From Helopsaltes ochotensis (lineage: Eukaryota; Chordata; Aves; Passeriformes; Locustellidae), in assembly GCA_013400155.1 (NCBI GenBank), contig VXBM01001551.1, forward strand, positions 29,040 to 93,039: a DNA stretch of 64,000 nt. The letters are read 5' to 3'. Position 1 is the stretch's first letter. Each line of letters starts with the position of its first letter. The notes under the pieces were generated by a model. It searched no databases. It had not been told where the DNA came from and was given only the letters and a program-made list of their open reading frames with translations. Both the position numbers and the translations under genes were made by a program. This document shows, in pieces, positions 46,283 to 58,215 of the stretch.

Positions 46283-47877
46283 ACCTGGTTCCACCCAGCT
46301 CCTGCCCTGATCCCCAGTGATCCCTGGCTCAGCAGCACCCGGAGCCTGTCCCAGCATCCCTGACTCACCTCTCCAAAGGATACCGGAGCTGCTGCTCCAG
46401 AAGTGCCCTGCGGCAGGCAATGACAGAAGGTACTGGTGTGACAAATTACCTGCTCCTCCAAGCCCAGCATTTCACATTTCCAGCCTGAGAGGGATCCAAA
46501 CCCCCAGAGCTGCCAGGCGAGCCCTGAGAGCTGGCACATTGGCACAGGACCCTCTTTGGCTCAAAGTGCGGGGCTTAAAATGCTGAGCTGTGCCCCCAAG
46601 TCTACCTGGGGCGTGCCAAACTCCCCTCCCCTGGTTGTATGACAACAGCCGCTGCAGAGCAGGGAACGGGGAAGGTGCTGGTTCGAAAAGCAATTTAAAA
46701 ATCTTCCCGATGTCCAATTCTCACCCCCTGTGCCATCTCTCTCCCATATCCCATTGTCAGGTTAATTGCCTGCCAAGTGGCCGCTGGGAAGACTCGGGGA
46801 GCAGAAATAATTTACCTAGAAACTGATGTTGGAGCTCTCCAGCTGGCACCCGGGTACCGAGCGTTCGTAAAAAGGGCAGCTTTTTAAAGCACAATAGCTG
46901 CCCTTCAGCTCCGGGGACACAGACCTGCCAATCCTGGCTGCTCCATCACGCCAGGCTTTCAGGGATGTGAGCAAGCCAAGATCCCACACTGTGAGGGAGC
47001 CACAGGCTTTGGAGGCGCACTGGCTGCAGCCTTCCAAAGGAAAACCCATCCCAGCACCTGCCAGACAGCACAGGGGAGGATGGCAAGAGCCAGCCAGGGA
47101 TGTGTGAGGGAAATGCCAGTGAATCCTTACAGCAAAACTGGAAAAGGAGAAGCTCAACTAAGCAAACAAAAACTTCGGTGCCTGTGTTCCCACCTTGCTT
47201 CACTTTTGGTTCCTGCATTCTTCCCCCTTCCCCCCTCCAATCTCTTTCCTAAATCACTCACCTGCTACTTCAATTTCTCCCAAGGCCAATTCCCCACTGG
47301 ATGAGGCTGAAGGAAATGGGAAATCTCTGCAGGAGAGAGTGGCCAGAGACCTCTGCATTTCCAAAAAAGCCACAGCACAGCAGCTGCCCGAGACTGGCAG
47401 GACCGTGACTAATCCTCCCCCTGGCCTGGCCTTTGCTAGAGGGACAAACACAGCCCTGCCTCCCACTCCTGTATTTGGGAAACCCACAGGGATGGATGGC
47501 CACACCTGGAGAGCGAAGGGCACAGCCTCAGAACAGCATCACTCCCAAAACTCAGCCCTGCCCTCTCCCATCTGCAATTCCTCTGGAAACAAAGCGTTCC
47601 CCAGCTCTGGAAATGAAGAAAACCAGCTCTGGTTTTGGTTTGGTGCCTCTCAATCCCATTTATCCCTGTTCTCCTCAGGGCCAGACAGCACTTCTTCCCA
47701 GCAGGAATCTCCACCCTCCACCTTCCCACAGAGCTACAGGCCCAGAACTTGGTAAGTGGCCTCAGAGGAAATCTGGGGAAAATTAATGGAAAGGTAATAT
47801 AGATTCAGTAATGAAACAGCACAGGCTAAATAATTTCAGATATACCAATAAATATCAGAGATCATCTCAGAGTCTCC
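46283..47877. other. Unique intronic sequence, about 1.6 kb
   Basis: No gene or known repeat recognised. Several frames above 90 codons overlap on both strands, as expected in GC-moderate non-coding DNA. Confidence 0.55.
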
Positions 47878-47958
47878 AGCCTGACCTGGAAGTGTCCAAG
47901 GACAGGTTGGACAAGGTTTGGAGTGGCCTGGGACAGTGGCAGGTGTCCCTGCCTGAGA
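47878..47958 (+). mobile_element. CR1 remnant next to the assembly gap
   Basis: agcctgacctggaagtgtcc, aaggacaggttggacaaggt and gtgtccctgcctgag. The 3' terminus is missing or decayed. Confidence 0.82.
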
Positions 47959-48044
47959 CATTAATTTCAAAGAATTAAAGATTTTAGGAAAAGTTAAGAT
48001 TATGGTTGCTGAGTTAGCTGAAGTAGAAAGATAAGCTTTGTTTA

Positions 48045-48644
48045 NNNNNNNNNNNNNNNNNNNNNNNNNNNNNNNNNNNNNNNNNNNNNNNNNNNNNNNN
48101 NNNNNNNNNNNNNNNNNNNNNNNNNNNNNNNNNNNNNNNNNNNNNNNNNNNNNNNNNNNNNNNNNNNNNNNNNNNNNNNNNNNNNNNNNNNNNNNNNNNN
48201 NNNNNNNNNNNNNNNNNNNNNNNNNNNNNNNNNNNNNNNNNNNNNNNNNNNNNNNNNNNNNNNNNNNNNNNNNNNNNNNNNNNNNNNNNNNNNNNNNNNN
48301 NNNNNNNNNNNNNNNNNNNNNNNNNNNNNNNNNNNNNNNNNNNNNNNNNNNNNNNNNNNNNNNNNNNNNNNNNNNNNNNNNNNNNNNNNNNNNNNNNNNN
48401 NNNNNNNNNNNNNNNNNNNNNNNNNNNNNNNNNNNNNNNNNNNNNNNNNNNNNNNNNNNNNNNNNNNNNNNNNNNNNNNNNNNNNNNNNNNNNNNNNNNN
48501 NNNNNNNNNNNNNNNNNNNNNNNNNNNNNNNNNNNNNNNNNNNNNNNNNNNNNNNNNNNNNNNNNNNNNNNNNNNNNNNNNNNNNNNNNNNNNNNNNNNN
48601 NNNNNNNNNNNNNNNNNNNNNNNNNNNNNNNNNNNNNNNNNNNN
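48045..48644. other. Assembly gap of 600 N
   Basis: Exactly 600 consecutive N. Real content and length are unknown. Open frames drawn across it are artefacts. Confidence 1.
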
Positions 48645-49168
48645 ACTCTAGGCTAATACAGGTAATCAAACACCACCAACCAACAAATCAGAAATCACAA
48701 ATATTTGCCGTTCAAGGCAAAAACCGCACAAGAAACTCTCAAAAAGAGGAGCTATGAGTAAACGTTTACCAACCCACTTGTTACTCTTCTTTTTAATAAC
48801 AGAAAATGATCTGGCTGAGAAAAAAATAATGAAGGTGCTGTCAAGGAGGCTGCTTAAGTAGATCGATCATGTGTTTAAAGGCAATCCACCCCCTGCCGCC
48901 AATCACAAGCCCGGGCAGACAAAAAGCAGCAGTCACAGAGCCCAAAGTCCCGCTGATGGCCTTCATTAGTGTTCTGGGGAACCATCACCCTCAGCAGATT
49001 TCACTGGAGCTCTCCAGGAGAAATAAACAGATAAAAACCTCTCCTGGAAAAAGTGCTTGCATGATCCACTTCCTCTGGGATCTCTTCTGGAGCATTTCCT
49101 CTCCCAGGTGGATCTGAGTAAGCTTTTTCTCCAGGGAAGTCTGTCAGGGAAAACAGCCAATGCTCCTA
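48645..49168. other. Unique intronic sequence
   Basis: Nothing recognised between the gap and the next CR1. Confidence 0.55.
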
Positions 49169-49504
49169 AGAAGCTGCCCAGAGAGGTTTCAGACTTCCTC
49201 TCCCTAGAAGTGTCCAAGGCCAGGAAGGACAGGGCTTGGAGAACACTGGAATGGCTTTAAGCTGAAGGAGGGCAGGTTTAGGCAAGATTTATGGAAGAAA
49301 TTTCTCCCATGAGGGTGAGGAGGTGCTGGCACAGGGTGCCCAGAGCAGCTGTGGCTGCCCCTGGATCCCTGGCAGTGCCCAGGGCCAGGCTGGACTTTGG
49401 GGCTTGGAGCAGCCTGGGACAGTGGGAGGTGTCCCTGACCATGGCAGGGGTGGCGCTGGATGGGCTTTAAATCCCTTCCAACCCAATCTGGGATTCTGGG
49501 ATTC
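49169..49504 (+). mobile_element. Two adjoining CR1 pieces, second one type A
   Basis: A first piece, 49169-49245 (aagaagctgcccagagaggt, agaagtgtccaaggccagga), is diverged and lacks its 3' terminus. It runs directly into a second piece, 49248-49504 (aatggctttaagctgaagga, agggtgcccagagcagctgt, gctttaaatcccttccaacc). The CR1 block order starts over, so these are two insertions or a nested one. Confidence 0.85.
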
Positions 49505-50021
49505 CAAGCTGGACATTTCCAGGTGTCCCTCAGCCCACACCCTGCTGCTGGCAGCCTTTCCTGAGACGTCACAGCAGCAGGAGAGACACTGTCCCCACTG
49601 TCCCCTCGCTGTCACGCCGCAGGTCTGGCACTCGTGGCTTCCCCGTGCTGCCACCATTCCAACCCACAGGACATTTCCTGCTGTGGCCACACTGTCCCCT
49701 TTCCTTGTCACTTCATTTAGCTCCGTGTGGCCTCACAGCCGGCGGGAGCAGGGGGCGCGCAGGTTTCCGGCTGTCAGAATCCAGGGCTAAATGAGTGTTC
49801 CATTCCCCGCGGAGGGCTCAGAGCCCTGAAATGCTGCTGGGACTGCAATGATTCATCACCTGCCCGGGCAGGGCGTCAAGACAGGACCTTGCCCTGTGAC
49901 AAAGATAAATTGCCCAGGAGATGAGGCTTAATTCACTCCTGGAGGAAATGTTCCCCTTAAAACAAGGGAGTGATTTCCCACATCCAATGCTACCACAGGA
50001 AAACAATTTCAGCTGGGAACA
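49505..50021. other. Unique intronic sequence
   Basis: No gene or known repeat recognised. Confidence 0.55.
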
Positions 50022-50332
50022 GGGCCGGCGGAGGCTGCGCAGCCCAGGAAGGGCCTGGAGCATCTGGGTGCCCAGGAAAGGCTGAGGGAGCTGGGGCTGC
50101 TCAGCCTGGAGAGGAGCCCCAGCCGAGAGGGGCCCTGGGCCCTGGGTGTCCCTGTGTGCAGGGAGGGCTCCCAGCAGGGCCCGGGCTCTGCTGCGGGGGC
50201 CCAGCGATGGCCCCGGAGCCACGGGCAGGGCCTGAGCCCAGCAATGGCCCCTGCCCAGGAGGCACAACTTCTTCCCTGGGCAGGGCCGGCCCCGAGCACA
50301 TTGTGCAGAGAGCCCGGGGGGCTCCTCCCTGG
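50022..50332 (+). mobile_element. GC-rich CR1-related element, copy 2 of an inverted pair
   Basis: 311 bp from gggccggcggaggctgcgca to ggggggctcctccctgg. By eye it is identical to the reverse complement of 34132-34442, and peptides read through both copies agree over the whole overlap. The 3' boundary is the same in both copies, while copy 1 extends further at the 5' side. That is the pattern expected of target-primed LINE insertions with different 5' truncation. Confidence 0.85.
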
Positions 50333-51369
50333 GGCTGCTGCAGAGCTGTGTGCACACCATGCTGTGCCCTGTGCTCTGGGATGGCCCTGCTGGAGCAGCC
50401 AGGGGCTCCGGGGACCCTCAGCTCCCCTCAGCCTCTGCCATCCCGGGATCCTGTGAGGAAGACAAGAGCTGGCTTTTCCTACCCACATGGGCAAGAGCTG
50501 TAGCAACACCCTGAGGGACTAAAAAAGAGATGCCACTACTGGGCCTACTCTTAGCACCTCAAACTCACTCAGCCAGCAGGACAACGAGGAATAAAGCCAT
50601 GGAGAAATGTCCCATTCCAAGCTGTGGGAACAGCAACAGCCCTCCCACGTGCCGGTGCCCCGAGCAGAAGCTGCTGACAAAGGTCTGCCTTGGCCATTTT
50701 GGAAGTGCCAGGAAACACCACCCAAGAAAGCAGCCGCTGCCATCTGTTCTACCTCCAACTGCTTGAGATTATTCTCTTTACCTTAAATATATCCAAATAC
50801 ATATAAATAAATACCACGCAGAGTCTACGAAAACAACTCAGCAGAGCGTTTCATGCCCACGAGGACAGGGCTGGGTGGCCCGTGGCTCCCACAGGTGACA
50901 TCCCAGCCCTTGTGCTCCCGGGACAGGGACATCTCTGCTCCACCTCCTGCCGGCTCTGACTCAAGCAGCCCCTCTGCCTCATCAGCTATTCCTGCCACGC
51001 CGCTTCTCACACAGCCCATGTGCTCCCTGCCAGTGTTTTCAGCCTCTCCAGGAGGGGCAGGGTGCAGGTATGTTGCTGTTTAGTGCTGGAACCGTGTGCT
51101 GGTTGCCTGGGAAACATCGGATCCATTGGCCAGAGTTTGCAGTGGATCTAAAACACCCTCTCCTCACTCAATTCAAAGTGCCAAGATGTGGAGAGACTGC
51201 TGTGTGCTCACACACACATGAGGGGGGTGATGGACACCACGTCCTGTGTTGCTGCCAAGAGTTGGGATGAGTCCCTGCTTTGCACCATCTTTCCTGACAG
51301 AGTAGGCCGGGCCAACACTGAAATCTGCAGCCTTCACACATCATCCAATGCCCAAAGTGACAAAAAAGT
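50333..51369. other. Unique intronic sequence, GC-rich at the start
   Basis: The first 100-150 bases stay GC-rich and might belong to the repeat on the left, but they have no partner at 34132. No gene recognised. Confidence 0.5.
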
Positions 51370-51609
51370 CCTGCATTCCCTCTCTGAGTCCTGCATTCCC
51401 TCTCTCAGTCCTGCATTCCCTCTCCCAGTCCCAGATTCCCTCTCCCAGCCCTGCATTCCCTCTCCCAGCCCTGCATTCCCTCTCCCAGCCCTGCATTCCC
51501 TCTCCCAGCCCTGCATTCCCTCTGTCAGTCCCAGATTCCCTCTCCCAGCCCTGCATTCCCTCTGTCAGTCCCAGATTCCCTCTCCCAGCCCTGCATTCCC
51601 TCTCCCACC
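51370..51609. repeat. Minisatellite: 12 units of 20 bp
   Basis: The unit is cctgcattccctctcccagc. Units 4, 9 and 11 begin cccagatt in place of cctgcatt, and each follows a unit ending cagt. Units 8-9 and 10-11 form two identical 40-bp pairs, a small higher-order repeat. The period is not a multiple of three, yet no stop codon arises in several frames on both strands. This produces long low-complexity frames that I do not regard as genes. Confidence 0.95.
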
Positions 51610-54600
51610 TGCTGCAGCCTGGGTGCGAGGCTCTCCCCTCAGCTCCCCCTGCACAGCGCAGCTCCTCTGTTGTTTTTGACTCCACAGATGTGATTAATAA
51701 CAATAAAAGCCACTGATGCTGTTGGTGGCTGCCTTTTTCTCCTCATTTAAGAGAAATCAGAGCGAAGCACGGTGACAGATGGCAGATATTAAAGCCTCGA
51801 GGTGAGGAACACGCTGCAGCAGCAGCAAGGAAATTCCTGAGGCTCATTTCAGGATGCTCCCAAGAGCAGACAAGTTTAGATGTTTCTTTAGCACTGAGGA
51901 ATCCTCTTTTCTCCTGGAAAAAAAATGAGTGAGGAAGTACTTCAAGCAGGCTATTTCCCTGAAAATAACCCTTCCCTTGAGCTGTTTTTTGGGATGATTT
52001 TCCAGGCAGTTTTACTCTGTTAAAGCAACAAAACCATTCCTCACTGGAGCTCAGGGATCTTTTTTTGCCCAGGGATTTATAACCCTTGGAACCCGAAGTA
52101 TTCCTTTCCTCCTCTGCCTTGCCCAGTTCCTTACAGGGCTCTGATTCAATACAGCCCAGAATTAGATTACAGTAATTTACTGCAGGACAGTGGAGTGAAG
52201 GGGAAAAATAAAGAAAGGAAAAGTGTATCAGTCACCTCTGAGCAGAAAATAGAAGAAGATGCTAAAACCTGGCAGGTGCTTCCTTATCTTATTTATCACA
52301 TGCTGATGGGAACAAACTGTTTTTGAAAGAAAACCCAGTGGTGGAGATCTGAACGAAAAATCCTGGCCCAGCAGATCATGGCAGAAATTCCTTGGCTGCT
52401 AAAAGCTGAGCAGTCCAAACACCCACTGGATGTTACTGGAAGAAAAACAGCAGGAAACAACAAAATTCCAATTTAAGCATCCCAAAGCCACTGTTGGACT
52501 TCCTGGAGGGGCTCATTTCCACCAGCCAAGGAGCAGTTAAGCAGCAGAATTTAATGCAGAGGAGATGTTTCTCTTTAGAGGGCATTAATAATGGTTTAAA
52601 ATGTAATTAACTTGTGTCACCGGGCTGCTATTAATTTAAGCATGCACTAAATAGTAAATCCAAACAGGATCTGTCATTCTGCACAAAACCCTCATGGAAA
52701 AGCTTTCAGCAGTGAAACGAGAGGAAAAACCATCACAAAGTGTGTGGAAAAGTCACCTCTGGTGGATATTTTCACCCTATTTTTGTATTAAACACTGGCC
52801 CAGAAGCTCAGCACCACCCCGACTACCGCTCTGCAGATGTTTGCAGGCATCTCCCCTTTCATTTCCTCGCCAGGCAGAGCTGTACCTGCCCTCTCCATGG
52901 ACACCCAGAGCCTTCCTCAGCTTTTTCCAGGGCTCAGAACAAACACTTCTCCCTTCCCTTGAACTCTGGGCAGCAAATTCTGCAACGCTCGGAGTATTTT
53001 GCTCAGCGCTTGTTGCAGAGGCTGATGAAGAACCCTTCAGCTTCCCCCTCCTTTAGGAGGTGGGGTTAGGCATTTAACCTTGGGTCTCTGAGATATTTTA
53101 AGGGGGAAACATCCTCAAAAATCAGCAGGCATTGCTCCTGGGGTGCTGCTCCTTTTTCCAGGAATATCAACGCGTGGGGTTTGAGTCAATGAAGAATCCA
53201 ACAGGTTTGTGCAAACCTCATCCTGGGCTCTCCATGGATTTAAAGGCTTGAGATGTTTTCAGGCACAATTCTGTGAGAACAACACCGCAGAAATACAGAA
53301 GTCTGCTTCGAAATAATCCCAGTTTGCTGGGTTTCCTCCAGAATTTCCGTATCACTGCTGGAAGCAATTGCAAATACAAAGGATTTTGATTTGAAGCCCG
53401 TGAGTGCAAGAGCAGGTGAATCAAAGGTGATGGATCAGGTTTTATTCTATTTATCAAGGGGGATTTACCTGTTTCAAATCATTATTTTATTGTAATGCCA
53501 GCTAGAGGAGGCAAACACTCCAGCCTTCATCCAAAGGCTTTCTATAATTCCACTTTAATTCTGACTGAACATGAAATTAATTATGATTGAGGGGCAAAAC
53601 CTGCCCAGAACCCTGCTGGGTTTGGTGGTCAAGTGCCAGTCCCAGTCCCCATCCAGTGAGGAGATATTTTTCCAGCAAAGAACCAACGAGATCAACTCAC
53701 AGAAATCACACAAACAACAACAAAAAAACAGTGAAAAAGCGCTGGAATGTCAAAGATGAGTTGTGTTATTAGATCATGGATTCCCTCCAGGTCACTTTGA
53801 TCCTGTGGTAGGTGCAAAGTTCACCAAAAATTGCCCTTGGTCTGTGGCAGAACCTCCCCAGCTGCACAAGCCAGAGGGAAAATCTCTCATCTGCTCTGTC
53901 CAAGAAGAAAAAAGATTATTCTGGAGGCGAAGTGACAGGAAAGGACAGAAGGATGACTGCACCTAAACACATCCTCTTGGGAGTGGATTGGGATATCTGC
54001 AGCCTCCAGCAGGGCTCAGGGATGCCTCTCCAGCCCTGCCAGGACAAAAAGGAGTGGAGAACACATTTTTAATGGCACTTGTGCTCTGGGAGAGTCTCTC
54101 CTTTTTGCTTTTCCATCAGCTTTTAGCTGAAGTGCCATAAAAACCTGCAGCCAACACTGCTGCCTGTGGCAACAAGCCCAAGGATCACGTCCAGCCCTGC
54201 CTGCAGGGAGGGGAAGAGGAGCAAGAGATGGGAATTGGCGGCTGCTGCAAAGCTGAAGGGGAATTAAAGGCACATCTCAAAACCAACAGGTTCAACCAGC
54301 ACCTCCACAATGTTCGGGAACACAGCAATCAACCCAGGCAGCCCAATATTCTGCTTTTTTGGTCTTTGCCACTGATGGATTTATTTGTTCTCCACACCAG
54401 CCGCTCCAAAGCAAAAGTTCCACAGACGCAAATCTCAGAGGTGGTGCCTTCCAAACCTCTCTGTTCTTGCAGGGGATGGCATTTGTAACCCAGCAAATTG
54501 GATTTCTCCCTTTGAATCTGCTGGGAAGCGGCAGCAGTGCTGGGAAGAGCTGTTTGCAGGATGAGAGGAGAGCCTGATGTCTCATTAAGGGTCCCTTATT

Positions 54601-56040
54601 ACTTTTTGAATTATAGATGGTGTTAACTCTCATTTCTTGGCTGATTCAGAACTGGTAATTGCTAAAGCTGTTCAGCATTTCCTACCCCACTCCCACTGCT
54701 GGGGGCTCAGAGCTGCTCCCAGATTTCCCTGTGGAAATGTCCTGCACGGCAGCCCCGGGAGCTGGGAGAAGGTTTGGGATGGAAATTAAAGCTTCCTCAG
54801 GTTCCCACCCAAGATCTCCAGGGCAGGAGGAGCCCTCCTGGGGCAGCACTGCTGACTGCAGCCTGTGGAGTTCACTTGCACACTCCACTCCTGGACATCC
54901 ACACTCAGGAATTCTCCATTTCTGCGTCACCAGGGCAGCCAGAACAACTGAATTACCCCCAAAAAATGTCCCTTCTGCCGATTATTTTTATGGAGTAAAA
55001 GTGCACTTTGAGCAGACATTTTGCATTAATGTTTTTCTTCCTTGCAACAATTATCTCCAGGAAAAAACAGATCAGCATCCTTCTGATCCTGAACATTTGG
55101 AAAGCTGCCTCCAAACGCGATATCCCGGGGTACTGTCAAGTGATTCAAACACATTGCCTGGAGATGTCCTTTATTTTCCAGTGTGCCAAACTGATACAGC
55201 TCCCAAAACACACCCGAATTAACCGCCCCACACCTCTAAAATCCCTGTGGCTCTGCAGAGCCCCAAACTGAGGCCAAACCCTGCCTAACCATCTCCACGG
55301 GCAGAGGGAAAAGGGGGATCAAAGCTGTGGGAAGTATTAGCACCCTTTCCTTCCTAAAACACTACAGGGAGATGTTGGTGCAGCTGAGCAGACAGGATTT
55401 TGGGGGTTTATTGCTTTATTTTATTCCTTTCAGGGAGCTGGGTGGGATTTACCTCCACAGCTCCCAGGAGCATGGACAGCACCATCCCTGAGGAGCTGAA
55501 GCAGCAGGACACAGCAGGAACATTCCCAGCACCTTCGGAAGAGAAGGGAAGGGATCTCCTGCCCTCAGAACTGTTGATCCTCGTTAAAATGTGAGCAGTT
55601 GGACCAATTAATGAGGTGTGGCCTGCAGACACTTCCCAGCAGAACTCTCCAGGTGGAAACGGAGCCTTTAAGAGAATGAAGGGATCTAAAATGTATCTGG
55701 ACACCAGCTAGCAGGGACACCAAAGTTTCAAACACCTCTGAGGGCTCACACTGCCTTAGGTAATGACCATTTCCAGCAGCAACTCTGGCAGAGAGAGAAA
55801 GAAGAGCACTTTAGGCAAATTGAGATCACACTTGAGGGCAATAGCTGCCTAACGCTCCCCTTCACCGGCAGTGCAGCTTCCAAGAGTTTCCTGGCCAGAG
55901 CCAGACACTTTTAGAACCCTCAGTTTCCTTCTCAGCAAACACAACGTGTTCCCAAGCATCCTGAGGCCTCTCAGAGAAAGGGAAAAGAGAAAAGAAGCAG
56001 CTCTGTAACACCTCCACCTCACACATGACACTCCTGGCTT
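51610..56040. other. Unique intronic sequence, 4.4 kb
   Basis: The longest stretch in the right half without a recognisable repeat. No coding family, RNA gene or transposon boundary seen. A frame of 187 codons at about 54659-55222 has no visible domain, and its codon pattern looks like chance. Confidence 0.5.
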
Positions 56041-56385
56041 TGGGTGACCCGATTGTGACTTTCCAGCGCCTGAAGGAGAAAAGGAAGATGGAGAGAGACT
56101 GGGGACAAGGGATGGAGGGACAGGACACAGGGAATGGCTTCCCAGTGCCAGAGGGCAGGGCTGGATGGGAGATTGGGCAGGAATTGTTCCCTGGCAGGGT
56201 GGGCAGGCCCTGGCACAGGGTGCCCAGAGCAGCTGGGGCTGCCCCTGGATCCCTGGCAGTGCCCAAGGCCAGGCTGGACTTTGGGGCTTGGAGCAGCCTG
56301 GGACAGTGGGAGGTGTCCCTGCCATGGCAGGGGTGGCACTGGATGGGATTTGAGGTCCCTTGCAACCCAAACCAGTCTGGGATTG
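56041..56385 (+). mobile_element. CR1 LINE 3' fragment (type A)
   Basis: Runs from tgggtgacccgattgtgact through tggagagagactggggacaa and the type A blocks to aacccaaaccagtctgggat. It shares the rare gagcagctggggctgcccct variant with 13689-13985. Confidence 0.92.
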
Positions 56386-57247
56386 CTGCTGTTACAAACC
56401 CACACATATCCAACAAATTTCATTGTTGCCTTTACTCCAAAGCACCTAAAGCCAATGCTTTCATTTCCTCCAAAGAAAGGTACCTTGAAATAACAAGGCC
56501 CTTATTTACCTCTTCCCAGAAATAATCTTCTCCTTGAACTAATTACATATTTAAGTCCAGACTTTTTTCCACCCACACTGAGACACAGAATCAGGAAAGC
56601 TTTCTAACAGGGCCAGTTTATGGGGCTTTATTTATTGGCAAATGAGTGATATGGTCTCTGCTATGTTTGCACCTAAATCAACTTTAGAACCAAAACAAAT
56701 AAAGGGTAAAGGGCATTTCTGAAATTCGCTCTGCCTATTTCACAGTCAAGCAAAGAGGGTTTTATTCAGGCTCTCCAGGAGGCTGCTGCAGCCTTTCCTG
56801 TGCAAGGCTTGGATTCAGCAGCCAGAGCAAGTTTGAACAGTGCAGTCATTGTAGCATTCTGCAACCAAAACCCCTTTCACATGCCCAGCTGCTGCTGCAG
56901 TGAGAACCACACCAGACATCTTGGGGAAAAATCAGTATTTTCACAGCAAAGGAAGGAAAAACTTGCTCTGGTAATTCTTCATGGCAAAAAAACCACATGG
57001 GTTGCACCAACAGTTGCCAAAGATGCAGGAAATGAAACTGTGGGATTATTTTTCCTGGAGTCTGTGATAAGGATATTCAGCAGCAGGAACTGAGGGCAAA
57101 AGTCTTAAACTGAGGCCAAGCTGAAGACTGGGAACACTGGGCTACATCACAGGATTAAAGACTTGGATCTTACAAAATGGTCACCTTAGAGAGCTGGATT
57201 TCCCTGGGCTTGAAAGGAATGTGGCTTCATCTATGCCTAATTCCCCA
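56386..57247. other. Unique intronic sequence
   Basis: No gene or known repeat recognised. Confidence 0.55.
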
Positions 57248-57424
57248 GAATCACAGGAGAGCTGGGTTGGAAGGGACCTCTGGACACCATCCAGTCCAAC
57301 TCCCTCTCCAGGCAGAGTCACCTGGAGCAGGTGACACAGGAGCACTTCCAGGTGGACTTGGAATGAATCCAGAGAGAGAGAGACTCAACAGCCTCCCTGG
57401 GCAGCTGTGCCAGGAAAAGAAGTT
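57248..57424 (-). mobile_element. CR1 3' fragment of an older type
   Basis: agaatcacaggagagctggg, ttggaagggacctctggaca, gagtcacctggagcaggtga and cagcctccctgggcagctgt form the reverse 3' end of a classic CR1 subfamily with the long first block. Its inner part is included in the tandem duplication that starts near 57370. Confidence 0.85.
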
Positions 57425-58215
57425 CCTCATGGGAAGATAGAGGTTGTGCAAGACAAACCACCTGGATTGACTTCAGCTGCGGTGACAGTGGCTGTCACCA
57501 TGCAAATAAAACAAATTTCCAGTTTCCTTTGGCTGCACATCCCAGGGTTTGCTGTGCAAGTGACATTTCGGAGGGAGAAATCGGGTAAGTTCTTACGTGC
57601 TCTGTTGGTGCCACGAACAAAAAGCACAGGAGTATTCCTGGTGTATTTCCAGCACTGGGTGGGATTGGGAATTTCTCTCCAGTTGGACAAAGTGGGCAGG
57701 AGCTGCCCCCCAGTTTTCAGTGCACTCCTTGAAGGGAAACCAAAGGTTTAACCTAATTTCCATCACAGCAGAGCAAACCAGAACAGTTCCAGTTCAGAGA
57801 GGGAGACTCCACAAGCTCCCTGGGCAGCTGTTCCAGGGCTATGCCACCCACGTGGGAAGAAATTCTTCCTCGTGTGGAGGTGGAGGTTGTGCAAGACAAA
57901 CCAGCTGGATCGACTTTACCTGCAGAGACAGCGGCAAATAAAACAAATAAAACAAATTTCCCGTTTCCTTTGGCTGCACATCCCAGGGTGTGCTGTGCAA
58001 GTGACATTTCGGAGGTAAAAATCAGATAAATTCTTATGTGAACAAAAGGCTCAGAAGCATTCCCGGTGTATTTCCAGCACTCAGGGGGATTGGGAATTTC
58101 TCTCCAGCTGGACAAAGTGGGCAGGAGCTGCCCCTCAATTTTGAGCGCACTCCCTGAACTGGAACCAAAGGCCGCTCCTGATTTCCGTCACAGCAGAACA
58201 GTTCCACTCTGTAAA
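57370..58215. repeat. Tandem duplication, unit about 424 bp, two copies
   Basis: Unit 1 runs from about 57370 and unit 2 from about 57795. Matching landmarks in order are gaggttgtgcaagacaaacc, tttcctttggctgcacatcc, gctgtgcaagtgacatttcg, gtgtatttccagcac and ggacaaagtgggcaggagct. Offsets of 423-425 bp hold across the unit. Divergence is visible (small indels, an extra aaataaaac in unit 2), so the event is not recent. Each unit begins with a piece of CR1. Confidence 0.9.

Noticed and set aside
47836..48757. Open frames of 239 and 277 codons
   Set aside because: They are mostly X residues across the 600-N gap.
51370..51609. CRISPR-like array
   Set aside because: Units are directly adjacent 20-mers without spacers, and the context is a vertebrate intron.
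51188..51716. Frames of 120-163 codons through the 20-bp array, Ser/Pro/Leu-rich on plus and Gly/Glu/Arg-rich on minus
   Set aside because: Simultaneous open frames on both strands come from a stop-free 20-bp unit; no start context, splice pattern or domain supports a gene.
54659..55222. 187-codon plus-strand frame in unique sequence
   Set aside because: No recognisable domain, no splice or promoter context, and overlapping frames of similar length on both strands. Treated as a chance frame.
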